From the NCBI GenBank assembly GCA_035566895.1, contig DATMQA010000028.1:1-60075 (forward strand): a stretch of 60,075 nt of DNA. The letters run 5' to 3'. The position numbers and the translations under genes are program-made. The notes beneath the pieces were generated by a model. The model was not told the origin of the DNA. It searched no databases and saw only the letters and a program-made list of their open reading frames with translations. The DNA comes from DATMQA01 sp035566895 (GTDB lineage: Bacteria; Verrucomicrobiota; Verrucomicrobiia; Limisphaerales; UBA8199). Position 1 is the stretch's first letter. Each line of letters starts with the position of its first letter. Positions 1 through 7,714 of this stretch are shown piece after piece.

Positions 1-449
1 ACCCGCCGGACCATGGACTGCACGCCGATGCCCATCGTGTGCCGCCGGCTCTCCAGCGAGGTGGCCACAACGCTGAAGGTGGTCGGCAGGGACAAGGCGC
101 TCCAGGCAAGGAAAAGGAAACTTCCGAGGAGCAGAGCCAGCCAATGGTGCCATACCGAAACCAAGGCATAACCCCCAACCGAAAGCGCGCTGAACAAGAG
201 CAACGAGCGGCGCTGGCCCCAGCGGTCCGTGAGCCAGCCCCCCGGATAGGCATAGACCGCGCCGAGCAGGGTCTGCAGCGCGTCGAATAATCCGATGATG
301 AACACGCCCGCGCCGAGCGTTTGCAGGTACTTGGGGACGAATCCGAGCCAGAGTTTTTCGCCGGTGCCCGCCAGGACCAGGGCGACCAGCAGCAACGTCG
401 TATTGCGACGGAGCGCGAGGAAGTCCGCGATGGTTCGCCATGGTTTCAC
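1..449 (-). CDS. MFS transporter, N-terminal part (cut by window edge)
   Basis: The reverse strand reads about 149 codons from a GTG at 449-447 to the window edge with no stop. It begins VKPWRTIADFLALRRNT, then alternates hydrophobic helices (TTLLLVALVLAGTG; LGAGVFIIGLFDALQTLLGA) with a basic loop, GGWLTDRWGQRR. That loop matches the conserved cytoplasmic loop between helices 2 and 3 of major facilitator superfamily transporters. The substrate cannot be inferred. The reading frame stays open upstream of the GTG, so the start is uncertain; GTG is chosen because it directly precedes the first soluble segment before helix 1. The gene diverges from thiG. Confidence 0.75.
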   Translation of the reverse strand, partial: MKPWRTIADFLALRRNTTLLLVALVLAGTGEKLWLGFVPKYLQTLGAGVFIIGLFDALQTLLGAVYAYPGGWLTDRWGQRRSLLLFSALSVGGYALVSVWHHWLALLLGSFLFLAWSALSLPTTFSVVATSLESRRHTMGIGVQSMVRR

Positions 450-546
450 GTTCGCAGGAAAATTAATGGCAGGGAAATGTTCCTGCCAATTATTTCGTTG
501 ATGTTTGCGGATGTGAGCCTGTCCACGAACCGCAGACGGCAAGCAA

Positions 547-587
547 CCCCTCACCCCAACCCTCTCCCCTCATGAAGGGGAGAGGGG
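547..587. repeat. Palindromic CCCTCTCCCC element, copy 1
   Basis: A C-rich lead (CCCCTCACCCCAACC) is followed by an inverted repeat, CCCTCTCCCC then GGGGAGAGGG, around a short ATGA-containing loop. Two further copies occur at 18404-18445 (inside putA) and 52094-52133 (upstream of atpH). Copies 1 and 2 also share similar sequence just upstream (AACCGCA...AAGC), so the repeated unit is longer than the hairpin. This copy lies in the 259-bp space between the divergent MFS gene and thiG. Confidence 0.8.
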
Positions 588-670
588 GACCCGCAGCCCG
601 AGCGCCCGCTAACCGGCAAGATGGTGGCAGTATCGATGCGCCGCTTTTGCTCACGGCGCAAGCTCGATCC

Positions 671-700
671 TCGACAACTCGGCGGGGTTCAGACTACAAT
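671..700 (+). promoter_or_regulatory. Candidate sigma70-type promoter for thiG
   Basis: TCGACA at 671-676 and TACAAT at 695-700 are separated by 18 bp, each one mismatch from the consensus hexamer. Transcription would begin near 706-708, at or just before the thiG ATG at 709, giving a leaderless or nearly leaderless mRNA. This agrees with the lack of a convincing Shine-Dalgarno sequence there. No TPP riboswitch motif was seen upstream. Confidence 0.4.
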
Positions 701-708
701 CGTCCGGA

Positions 709-1497
709 ATGTCGCTATCGAATCAACCGTTGGTCATCGCCGGGCGGATCTTCCGCTCGCGGCTGATCCTGGGCACAGGCAAGTTTTCCGCCCCGGAGGC
801 GATGCGGGATGCGCTGGAGGCCAGTGGCACTGAAATCGTCACGGTGGCCTTGCGCCGGGCCGATTTGAGCGGGAAGAAGGACCCGTTTGCCAACATTCTC
901 GAATTCGTTGACCCAAACAAGTTTCTGCTGTTGCCCAACACCAGCGGCGCGATGAACGCCGAGGAGGCGGTGCGCCTGGCGCGCCTGGCCGCCGCGGCCG
1001 GTTTGCCAAAATGGGTGAAACTGGAAATTCATCCGGACCCGCGTTATTTGTTGCCCGACGCGGTCGAGACGCTGAAGGCCGCTGAAATGCTGGTGAAAGA
1101 GGGCTTCACGGTGCTGCCGTACATCAATGCCGATCCGGTGCTCGCGAAACGCTTGCAGGACGCCGGCACCGCGACCGTAATGCCGCTGGGTTCGCCGATC
1201 GGCTCAAATCGCGGCATCCAGACGCGCGACCAGATCCGGATTATCATCGAGCAAGCGACGGTGCCGGTGGTGGTGGATGCGGGCCTCGGCGCCCCGAGCC
1301 ATGCGGCGGAAGCCATGGAAATGGGGGCGGATGCCGTGCTGATCAACACCGCCATCGCGGTGGCCAGCGACCCCAACCGAATGGCGGTGGCGTTTAAAAT
1401 GGCGGTGGAAGCCGGCCGCGCCGCTTTCGAGTGCGGACTCGCGGCGCAACAGGAAACCGCCAGCGCAACGAGCCCCTTGACGGCCTTTTTGGAGTGA
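709..1497 (+). CDS. thiG: Thiazole synthase ThiG
   Basis: This cytoplasmic enzyme of thiamine synthesis condenses deoxyxylulose 5-phosphate, dehydroglycine and ThiS-thiocarboxylate into the thiazole phosphate carboxylate. The 262-residue product has the usual ThiG length and TIM-barrel motifs: GTGKF near residue 22, NTSGAMNAEEAVRLARLA near 77, VKLEI with the Schiff-base lysine at about K104, PLGSPIGSNRGI, and the phosphate-binding VVDAGLGAPSHAAEAMEMGAD. The usual partners thiS, thiH or thiO are not adjacent, so the sulfur carrier must be encoded elsewhere. The ATG at 709 is the only start that keeps the conserved N-terminus, and a promoter-like sequence ends just before it. Confidence 0.96.
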   Translation: MSLSNQPLVIAGRIFRSRLILGTGKFSAPEAMRDALEASGTEIVTVALRRADLSGKKDPFANILEFVDPNKFLLLPNTSGAMNAEEAVRLARLAAAAGLPKWVKLEIHPDPRYLLPDAVETLKAAEMLVKEGFTVLPYINADPVLAKRLQDAGTATVMPLGSPIGSNRGIQTRDQIRIIIEQATVPVVVDAGLGAPSHAAEAMEMGADAVLINTAIAVASDPNRMAVAFKMAVEAGRAAFECGLAAQQETASATSPLTAFLE

Positions 1498-1510
1498 AGA
1501 AATGAAACTT

Positions 1511-1667
1511 AACCACGGATGGACACAGATGGACACCGATAAGAAACGATTTAGTTCCAATTTTCCGGACTTCGGAAACGGGAATTCTTTGGGTTCGACC
1601 CCGGGTCGAACTCGAGGGCTCATTCCGCCTGCATTCCTCTGTGTTCATCCGTGTTCATCTTCGGTTA
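1511..1667. repeat. Intergenic inverted pair of GGACAC(A/G)GAT-type repeats
   Basis: The 177-bp thiG-hldA spacer starts with tandem ~10-bp units (CCACGGATGGACACAGAT, 1513-1530) and ends with an inverted counterpart (CTGTGTTCATCCGTGTTCAT, 1639-1658). The arms could fold over the spacer. A related array, AACCACGAATGGACACGAAT, occurs at 5652-5682. Confidence 0.7.
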
Positions 1668-1674
1668 AATTTAA

Positions 1675-2694
1675 ATGACCGCTCAGCCCCCTTCACCCAA
1701 GCGCGTGCAGCGGATTTTGGCTGCCGCCGCGAAAACCCGCATCCTGGTAGTGGGCGACGTGATGCTGGACCAGTTTATCTGGGGCAACGTCGCGCGCATT
1801 TCGCCTGAAGCGCCGGTGCCGGTGGTCGATTTTGAACGCGAGAACTTCATGCCGGGCGGCGCAGCGAATGTCGCCCGCAATCTTACGTCCTTGAAGGTGC
1901 CGACCGAGTTGTTTGGGGTGGTCGGACGCGATCATCCCGCCCAGCAACTTAAGCGGTTGTTAACGATTCATCACATCGGGTGCCGCGGCCTGTTGACCAA
2001 TAGCGCCCGGCGCACCAGCCTCAAGACCCGCATTGTGGCGCAGAAACAACAGCTCGTGCGTATCGATCGCGAGACGAGGGATGGCGTAGACGGCACGCTG
2101 GTTCGGCGTCTGACGGGTGCGCTGCAACCGCTGCTCTCGCAAACCTCCGCAATCATTGTTGGGGATTATGGCAAGGGGGTCGTTACACAACCCTTGCTGG
2201 AGGAACTCAAGAGCCTCTGTGGCCCGCGCGGTATCTGGCTGAGCCTGGATCCGAAACCGACACATCACCTCAATTTGACCGGCCTCTCGTTGATCACACC
2301 GAACCGCAAAGAAGCCTTTGACCTGGCGAATATTCCCGACGAGACCCGAAACGCCAATCCGCTGGCCGACGCCAATCTCCTGCGCGTCGCCGCGCGTTTG
2401 CTGGAGGAGTTGCGTCCGGCCGTTCTTTTGATCACTTTGGGAGAACTCGGGATGCTGCTTTGCCAACGCGACCAGAAGCCGTTTCACATCCCCACCGTAG
2501 CGCAGGAGGTTTTCGACGTGTCCGGCGCGGGCGACACGGCGATAGCCTGCTTCACGTTGGCGATTGCCGCAGGAGCCTCACCGCTGGAAGCCGCGATGAT
2601 CTCCAATTACGCCGCCGGCATCGTGGTCGGCAAGGTTGGCACGGCAACGGTTGCTCCCGAAGAGCTGGTGGAGAGTTTTCGAGTGCGCACGTAG
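1675..2694 (+). CDS. hldA: D-glycero-beta-D-manno-heptose-7-phosphate kinase (RfaE1/HldA)
   Basis: A PfkB/ribokinase-family sugar kinase that phosphorylates heptose 7-phosphate at C1 on the way to ADP-heptose for the LPS inner core. The N-terminus VVGDVMLDQFIWG, ARISPEAPVPVV and MPGGAANVARNL are typical RfaE1 signatures. Substrate and ATP sites follow as VGDYGKGVVT, ITPNRKEA, and the catalytic-base motif DVSGAGDTAIACF near residue 281. At 339 residues it is a stand-alone kinase without the RfaE2 adenylyltransferase domain found in the fused E. coli enzyme, so HldC must be elsewhere. Its presence argues for a Gram-negative with heptose-containing LPS. No Shine-Dalgarno is visible before the ATG. 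Confidence 0.93.
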   Translation: MTAQPPSPKRVQRILAAAAKTRILVVGDVMLDQFIWGNVARISPEAPVPVVDFERENFMPGGAANVARNLTSLKVPTELFGVVGRDHPAQQLKRLLTIHHIGCRGLLTNSARRTSLKTRIVAQKQQLVRIDRETRDGVDGTLVRRLTGALQPLLSQTSAIIVGDYGKGVVTQPLLEELKSLCGPRGIWLSLDPKPTHHLNLTGLSLITPNRKEAFDLANIPDETRNANPLADANLLRVAARLLEELRPAVLLITLGELGMLLCQRDQKPFHIPTVAQEVFDVSGAGDTAIACFTLAIAAGASPLEAAMISNYAAGIVVGKVGTATVAPEELVESFRVRT

Positions 2695-2736
2695 TCTTAA
2701 TCCCGATCTGAGTTGTGATCTCTTCGGCGGAGAGGA

Positions 2737-2784
2737 GATTACGATTAAGATTACGATTAAGATTAAGATTAAGATTACGATTAA
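2737..2784 (+). repeat. Hexamer array (GATTAM)x8 before panB
   Basis: Eight uninterrupted 6-bp units, GATTAC or GATTAA in mixed order, run to three bases before the panB ATG (2788). They occupy the place of a ribosome-binding site. A single inverted unit, TCTTAATC, sits at 2695-2702 just after the hldA stop and could pair with the array. Confidence 0.9.
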
Positions 2785-2787
2785 GAC

Positions 2788-3564
2788 ATGACCGGCAGCA
2801 AAGTGACCGCTGAGACTCTGCGGGCGATGAAAACGCGCGGGGAGAAGATAGCCGCTTTGACGACGTATGATTTTCCGATGACGCGGCTGCTGGACGAGGC
2901 GGGTATTCCGTTGCTTTTAGTCGGCGACTCGCTGGGCATGGTCGTGCTGGGTTATCCGGATACGACGCATGTGACGATGCTCGAAATGGAGCATCACGTG
3001 CGCGCAGCGGCCCGGGCGAAACCGCGCGCGCTGCTGGTGGCGGACCTGCCTTACCACAGCTACGAGACAGCCGAGACGGCGGTGGCCAATGCGATGCGGT
3101 TGGCGGCCGCAGGAGCAGAGGGGGTGAAAGCCGAAGGCGGGCGTGAGATTTTGGAACAGGTGCGGGCGATTGTGGGAAGCGGGATTCCGTTTTTGGGGCA
3201 TTTGGGCATGCTGCCACAACACGTAATCGAAGAGGGCGGTTACCACGTCAAGGGTAAGAAGGAACCCGAACAGCAGGCGCTGCTGGCCGACGCGGATGCG
3301 CTGGCGAAAGCGGGGGCTTTTGCGATTGTACTCGAATTGGTGGCGCCACCTGTGGCCAAGGAATTGACCCGACGCATTGCAGTGCCGACAATCGGCATCG
3401 GTGCAGGGAGTGATTGTGACGGCCAGATTTTGGTGACGCCCGATTTGCTGGGAATGCTGCCGTGGTATAATCTCAAGCACGTCAAACCCAAGCTCAATGC
3501 CGCCGAGCAGATGCGCGCGGTGGTCAAGACGTGGAAGGAAGGGGTGGCGAGGGTGGGGAAATGA
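2788..3564 (+). CDS. panB: 3-methyl-2-oxobutanoate hydroxymethyltransferase PanB
   Basis: First committed enzyme of pantothenate synthesis: it transfers a hydroxymethyl group from 5,10-methylene-THF to alpha-ketoisovalerate, giving ketopantoate. The 258-residue (beta/alpha)8 protein shows the family motifs in order: ALTTYDFPMTRLLDEAGI, VGDSLGMVVLGYPDTTHVT with the metal-binding Asp, ADLPYHSY, AEGVKAEGG, FLGHLGMLPQ, and IGIGAGSDCDGQILV. The catalytic Glu is in LELVAPPVAKELT. No panC or panD lies nearby. The ATG at 2788 follows the hexamer array directly with no Shine-Dalgarno, so initiation may rely on unstructured AU-rich mRNA (inference). Confidence 0.95.
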   Translation: MTGSKVTAETLRAMKTRGEKIAALTTYDFPMTRLLDEAGIPLLLVGDSLGMVVLGYPDTTHVTMLEMEHHVRAAARAKPRALLVADLPYHSYETAETAVANAMRLAAAGAEGVKAEGGREILEQVRAIVGSGIPFLGHLGMLPQHVIEEGGYHVKGKKEPEQQALLADADALAKAGAFAIVLELVAPPVAKELTRRIAVPTIGIGAGSDCDGQILVTPDLLGMLPWYNLKHVKPKLNAAEQMRAVVKTWKEGVARVGK

Positions 3565-3574
3565 AAAGCGGATG

Positions 3575-3630
3575 CAGGTTATCAGGTTGTCAGGTTGTCA
3601 GGTGCTCGCGTTCTCGCCCAAGGCGAGCAC
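3575..3630. repeat. CAGGTTGT 8-mer array plus 8-bp hairpin
   Basis: Units CAGGTTAT, CAGGTTGT, CAGGTTGT and CAGGTGCT run 3575-3606. A perfect inverted repeat, GTGCTCGC (3602-3609) with GCGAGCAC (3623-3630), overlaps the last unit. No T-tract follows, so it is not a standard terminator. Confidence 0.65.
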
Positions 3631-3674
3631 GATGCGGGATCGACTGAGAAATTGAGAAGTTGAAAACCAAGCAA

Positions 3675-4124
3675 ATGAAGCTGACTCACATTGATGCGCG
3701 CGGCGAAGCCAACATGGTGGATGTGTCGCAAAAGCCGGTGATGCAGCGCGCGGCGGTCGCGCGAGGAGAAATCAGGCTGCAAAAGGCAACGCTGAAACTC
3801 ATTGAGTCGCAGGCGATGGCCAAGGGGAATGTGCTGGCAACGGCGCGCCTGGCGGGCATCCTGGCGGCCAAGAAGACTGGCGAACTGATCCCCCTGTGCC
3901 ATCCCCTGCCCCTCACCCATTGCGAGGTCACGTTTGAAATCCCCAAAGGGTTTGATCGCATTGTGATCAGCGCCTCGGCGAAAATCGCCGCCCAGACGGG
4001 TGTGGAGATGGAAGCCCTTACTGCGGTGAGCGTCGCCGCCCTGACGATTTACGACATGTGCAAGGCGGTGGATAAAGCGATGAGAATAACTGGGATCACA
4101 CTGATTTCTAAAACTAAACACTGA
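3675..4124 (+). CDS. moaC: Cyclic pyranopterin monophosphate synthase MoaC
   Basis: Second step of molybdopterin synthesis, converting the MoaA product 3',8-cyclo-7,8-dihydro-GTP to cyclic pyranopterin monophosphate. The ATG at 3675 is preferred over a TTG 15 bp upstream because the family normally starts with an M-x-LTHI-type sequence and MKLTHIDARGEANMVDV fits. The 149-residue length is standard. Active-site motifs are visible: AKKTGELIPLCHPLPLTHCEV, and AQTGVEMEALTAVSVAALTIYDMCKAVD with the conserved Asp and Lys. It lies 37 bp upstream of mog, so the pair is likely co-transcribed. Confidence 0.95.
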   Translation: MKLTHIDARGEANMVDVSQKPVMQRAAVARGEIRLQKATLKLIESQAMAKGNVLATARLAGILAAKKTGELIPLCHPLPLTHCEVTFEIPKGFDRIVISASAKIAAQTGVEMEALTAVSVAALTIYDMCKAVDKAMRITGITLISKTKH

Positions 4125-4161
4125 AGAACAGGGTTTAACTTCCTTAACGCGTTTGACACTA

Positions 4162-4644
4162 ATGACAATACCCGTCGGTATCATCACCATTTCAGACCGG
4201 GCGTCCAAAGGGCTTTACGATGACCTCGGAGGCCCTGCGCTCAAGCAAGCGGCGGAAGGCTATGGCTGGCGCGTGCTCGCCGAATCGCTGGTGCCCGATG
4301 AGAAACGCGAGATCCAGCGCGCCATCCGCGAGCAGATTGCCAAAGGCTGCCACCTGATCTTGACGACGGGCGGGACGGGCGTGTCGGCTCGAGACGTGAC
4401 GCCGGAGGCTGTGCGAGAAATCGCCCTGCGCGAATTGCCCGGGTTTGGCGAGGTGATGCGCCTGGAATCGATGAGAATTACAAAGAATGCGATTCTTTCG
4501 CGGAACCTGGCGGTGGTCGTGGACAAAGCGCTGGTGATTTGCCTGCCGGGCAAGCCGAGCGGCGCGGTGGAGTGTTTAGGGTTTGTGACTGGGGCCGTTC
4601 CGCATGGTGTGGAGGTGCTCCAGGAGGTTCCGACGAGCTGCTGA
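4162..4644 (+). CDS. mog: Molybdopterin adenylyltransferase (Mog/MoaB family)
   Basis: Adenylates molybdopterin before molybdate insertion. The 160-residue MogA/CinA-like fold shows IITISDRASKG at the N-terminus, the molybdopterin-binding motif ILTTGGTGVSARDVTPEA near residue 68, PGFGEVMR, and LPGKPSGAVECLG near the C-terminus. The ATG at 4162 gives the standard start (MTIPVGIITISD); a TTG nine bases upstream is possible but unnecessary. Adjacent to moaC, it implies at least one molybdoenzyme in this organism. MoaB proteins share this fold, so Mog versus MoaB cannot be decided from sequence alone. It converges on the EamA gene across 51 bp. Confidence 0.88.
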   Translation: MTIPVGIITISDRASKGLYDDLGGPALKQAAEGYGWRVLAESLVPDEKREIQRAIREQIAKGCHLILTTGGTGVSARDVTPEAVREIALRELPGFGEVMRLESMRITKNAILSRNLAVVVDKALVICLPGKPSGAVECLGFVTGAVPHGVEVLQEVPTSC

Positions 4645-4695
4645 GTTCGCTTCGTCTCCGCGATAAGCGTCATCGACGGGGCTTTCCGCTCTCGG

Positions 4696-5616
4696 TCACC
4701 GCGAGAGCACGAGGGCGATGACACCGGCGACGGCGATGGCACCGCCGGCGAGCGAGTGGAAGGTCGGGCGCTCGCCCTCAAACAGGATGGAGAAAGGAAG
4801 GACGACGACGGGAGTGGTGGCCAGGATGGCGAGGACAATGCCGGTGGGGGTCGTTTCGAGGGCCCATTGCATGCAACTGACGCCAAAGGTTTGGCCGGCA
4901 AGACCGTTTACCAGCACAAAAGGCCAGACGGCGCTCCATTTTTTTCTGGAAACCTCGACGATCAATTGAGGAGACGCAGCGGTTTGCGTTTTGAGGACAC
5001 CCCGTTTGACAATGAGCAGACAAACAGCGGCAATGAAAAGGCCACCCACGACGCGTTGAAAAGCCGCATCAGGGCCGCCGAGGTGTTGCGCGTTAAGGTG
5101 GGCAATCGCGTAGGCCTTTCGGCTCAGCACGGCCCCGCCAGCGCCGCCGAGCGCGGAGAGGAGGCAGAAGGAGAGGCCAACGGCGAGCTGGCGCGGGGTG
5201 AATCTAAGATGCTTTCCGGGCATGAGCGCGAGGCCGACTCCCAACAGAATGACAAGGCCGGAGAGGATTTGGCCGCGGGTAAGAGCAGTGCCAAGCCAGA
5301 ACCATTCGAGCAAGGCGCCGAACGGGGCAGTGAGGCAATTGATGAGCAACAGTGAGAGGCGCGAGCCCAGGCGCGGCAAGGCCTGGAAGAGGGCGACATC
5401 GCCGATGCCGATGCCGATGACGCCGCTTAGCAAAAAGTCTGGAAAGGCGGCGCCGGAAAGCCCGACGCCACGTCCAAATGACCAGAGACCCAGGAAGAGG
5501 GTCGCGCAGGTTAGGCGCCAGAAGTTGGCTTCGGTTCCGCCAATGAGTTTGGCCGTGCGATGACCGCAGACGATGGAGACGGAAAAAAGGATGGTGCAGA
5601 ACAGAGCAGCGAGCAC
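4696..5616 (-). CDS. EamA/DMT-family inner-membrane transporter
   Basis: The 306-residue product is almost entirely hydrophobic with about ten membrane helices arranged as two five-helix EamA repeats. The first ends around residue 130 (ILSGLVILLGVGLALMPG) and the second at the C-terminus (SLAGGAIAVAGVIALVLSR). Family landmarks include GGTEANFWRL in helix 2 and ETTPTGIVLAILATTPVVVL near residue 245, which is typical of drug/metabolite exporters. A soluble loop (residues ~205-235) separates the halves. The substrate is unknown; family members export amino acids or metabolites. Confidence 0.85.
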   Translation of the reverse strand: MLAALFCTILFSVSIVCGHRTAKLIGGTEANFWRLTCATLFLGLWSFGRGVGLSGAAFPDFLLSGVIGIGIGDVALFQALPRLGSRLSLLLINCLTAPFGALLEWFWLGTALTRGQILSGLVILLGVGLALMPGKHLRFTPRQLAVGLSFCLLSALGGAGGAVLSRKAYAIAHLNAQHLGGPDAAFQRVVGGLFIAAVCLLIVKRGVLKTQTAASPQLIVEVSRKKWSAVWPFVLVNGLAGQTFGVSCMQWALETTPTGIVLAILATTPVVVLPFSILFEGERPTFHSLAGGAIAVAGVIALVLSR

Positions 5617-5651
5617 GGGCGGACATTACTCCGTGAAAAACAGAACGTGTC

Positions 5652-5682
5652 AACCACGAATGGACACGAATGGACACGAATG
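5652..5682. repeat. Tandem TGGACACGAA array
   Basis: AACCACGAA is followed by two full TGGACACGAA units. It sits in the 245-bp space between the EamA gene start and the DUF488 gene end. The rest of that space (5683-5861) holds GC-rich non-coding sequence in which I see no gene. Confidence 0.75.
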
Positions 5683-5861
5683 AAAACTGGGGCGGGGTAG
5701 CCTTCTGAGCTGCCAGGACTCCAGGGCATCTCTTTGGGTAGGTCCTCCATTACTGCCAGGTGAAGGTTTACGCATTAGCGTAATAAAGCGACAGGTGCGA
5801 TTGGCGCTGCTCGACGTGGGGAGTCGCACTCCGGCTGAACCGACGCTGCCCGCAGCATAAT

Positions 5862-6416
5862 TCACAAAGACAATTCCGGTTCAGACTCTCGTGCCTCGTA
5901 GGAAAGCGTGCCGTTCACGAGCCGGGCAGCCGCGGTGAACGGGTGCTCTTGGATTTTGGCCGAGCTGAGGATGTGAAGGACGCGGTGGCCACGGGCTTTG
6001 AGATAATCAGCGATTAAGCCTCGATGACATTGCCACCAGAGGGCCTCCGCACACATGATACCGGTGCGCTGGTGTTGGGCGAGCGTCAGTAAACGTTCGA
6101 CCGCGGTGGCAAAAGCCTCTGACATCATGTAATCGGCATACCCACGGAAAGCTTCATTGCGCCAGGCGGTGTTGGGCGAGTTTGGTTGGGCAGGGCGCCT
6201 GCCTCCCAATTCCGGCAAGTGAAGGTATTCGATTTGAGCGCGCGCCAGTGATTCCGCCAGCGCGTGCTGCCCAAACTGCGGATGACGCCGCGAGCCAGGA
6301 AATCGACGGACATCCACCAGCAAGCGAATGTCGTGAGAGTTGAGCAGGGAAATAAAATCGTCGGCGGTGCGTGTCGAATGCCCGATGGTCCAAATCTCCG
6401 TAGGCGCTAGTGGCAT
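5862..6416 (-). CDS. DUF488 family protein
   Basis: The 184-residue cytoplasmic protein has DUF488 signatures: WTIGHSTRTADDFISLL at the N-terminus, VDVRRFPGSRRHPQF near residue 35, HLPELGGRRP near 67, and a conserved CAEALWWQCHRGLIADYL near 121 with the paired Cys/His positions. The biochemical role of DUF488 is not settled; some relatives sit in stress or toxin-antitoxin contexts. It is transcribed away from the neighbouring glycosylase gene, 148 bp upstream. The short GGCGG/CCGCC inverted repeat around 6464-6474 in that gap could be regulatory, but evidence is weak. Confidence 0.88.
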   Translation of the reverse strand: MPLAPTEIWTIGHSTRTADDFISLLNSHDIRLLVDVRRFPGSRRHPQFGQHALAESLARAQIEYLHLPELGGRRPAQPNSPNTAWRNEAFRGYADYMMSEAFATAVERLLTLAQHQRTGIMCAEALWWQCHRGLIADYLKARGHRVLHILSSAKIQEHPFTAAARLVNGTLSYEARESEPELSL

Positions 6417-6564
6417 AACCTATTTATTCACTATCGCCGTTGGGCATGAAATTGCCAGTGGCGGATATCCCGCCCCGCTGGGGCTGGAGCGAGGTCTCTG
6501 AGGTTCCTCCGACGCGGCGGGCTATGATTGCCAAAAGCTGGCAGCACGGCTATTTAGCTCCACG

Positions 6565-7221
6565 ATGACTGATTTTGTCGCGCTGCCCCGCTGGTTTTAT
6601 GAGCCATCGGCCAAAATCGTTGCCCGGCGGTTGCTCGGCCATTTTCTGATTCGCAAGACGCCGAACGGCCCTTGCGGGGGCCCGATTGTGGAGACGGAGG
6701 CCTACTTGTGCGATGACGCGGCTTGCCACGCCGCGCGGGGCCTGACGGCGCGGAACCGGGTGATGTTTGGTCCGGCTGGACATGGCTACGTCTATTTCAT
6801 TTACGGAAATCATTTTTGTGTGAATGCCGTGTGCCGAGCCGAAGGGATTGCCGAGGCGGTGCTCATCCGGGCGATGGAAGCAAGCTTCGGCGAGAGTTTG
6901 ATGAGGCAGCACCGAACGGTTAGCAAGAGCCGTGACCTGACGAGCGGACCGGGGAAACTTTGCGAGGCGCTGGATATTGGACGGGAGTTGGACGGAGTTG
7001 ATTTGTGCGATTCCCAGGCTTTGCTGTTCATCGCCAGGAATCCGGAAGTGAAGAAATTCAGGAGGAAGCAGGGCCCGACCAGAACCACCACCCGCATTGG
7101 CATCACGAGAGCGGCTCATTTGCCGTTGCGATTCTATCTTGCGGGAAGTGAATTCGTCTCTGGCCGTGAGCGCCGAGGTTCCTGCACTCCATCGAGAATC
7201 CCGGGCCGCATAAGTTTATGA
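6565..7221 (+). CDS. 3-methyladenine DNA glycosylase, Aag/MPG family
   Basis: Base-excision repair enzyme that removes alkylated and deaminated purines. Key motifs are ARRLLGHFL near residue 21, IVETEAYLCDDAACHA near 41 with the catalytic Glu, GHGYVYFIYGNHFCVNAV near 73, and LTSGPGKLCEAL near 130. The C-terminal RIGITRAAHLPLRFYLAGSEFVSGR matches the family end. The last ~17 residues (ERRGSCTPSRIPGRISL) extend past the usual terminus into what resembles intergenic repeat sequence. At 218 residues it is slightly longer than the common ~200. Confidence 0.93.
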   Translation: MTDFVALPRWFYEPSAKIVARRLLGHFLIRKTPNGPCGGPIVETEAYLCDDAACHAARGLTARNRVMFGPAGHGYVYFIYGNHFCVNAVCRAEGIAEAVLIRAMEASFGESLMRQHRTVSKSRDLTSGPGKLCEALDIGRELDGVDLCDSQALLFIARNPEVKKFRRKQGPTRTTTRIGITRAAHLPLRFYLAGSEFVSGRERRGSCTPSRIPGRISL

Positions 7222-7535
7222 ATTTTCCGGACGCACCAGCGTCGAACAAACGGTGAAATTTGGGATCGATAGAAAGGGTGAGGGCGCACGGGGTTCAGAG
7301 GCCCCGCGCCAAATCGAAGCAGGTGGTGCCATCGCGTTTTTCTTTGGTTCCCGCCGCTATCTTTCCAAAGGCCCGCGCCGGCTCTTTGTGACGCAGGAGT
7401 GCCTGATGTCTCCGGTGTCCGAGGACGATGCGGCAAGGCGTCACGCGATTCTCCGGGCCGGGTTAAGTTGCGGCTGAATCTGCGAGGTTGCGGGTTGGCG
7501 AACAAGGGCGTGGCGGAGTCGAGGCAGAATAATGA
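7222..7535. other. Non-coding stretch after the glycosylase gene
   Basis: No convincing gene in either strand. Open frames here lack a protein-like composition. The sequence is GC-rich and looks like decayed or dispersed repeat material, ending in the GGCAGAATAATGAGGGCAGA motif at 7523. Confidence 0.5.
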
Positions 7536-7567
7536 GGGCAGAATGATTTTTCTGCCCTTTTTCTTTT
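7536..7567 (+). terminator. Rho-independent terminator
   Basis: GGGCAGAA (7536-7543) pairs perfectly with TTCTGCCC (7550-7557) over a 6-nt loop, and TTTTTCTTTT follows. It lies downstream of the glycosylase gene and upstream of the acyltransferase fusion. The stem is built from the dispersed GGCAGAATGATT motif also found at 13888 and 26784. Confidence 0.8.
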
Positions 7568-7714
7568 GGTAATCTTCTCTTTTGGGTTCGGAAATCCCCG
7601 GTCCGGCTTCGATCCATTCGATAATACCAAAGTTTTATCAATTCACAGCAGGCGGGAGGATCGGCTATGTTCGCCGCATGAAAAACCCTTGGCGAGTTGC
7701 AGCTAAACCCTGAT

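Noticed and set aside
588..708. TPP riboswitch upstream of thiG
   Set aside because: The conserved CTGAGA and ACCTGA-type elements of the THI-box are absent, and a near-start promoter leaves no leader.
4783..5355. Plus-strand open frame opposite the EamA gene
   Set aside because: It is highly charged with no domain; the reverse strand encodes a convincing ten-helix transporter.
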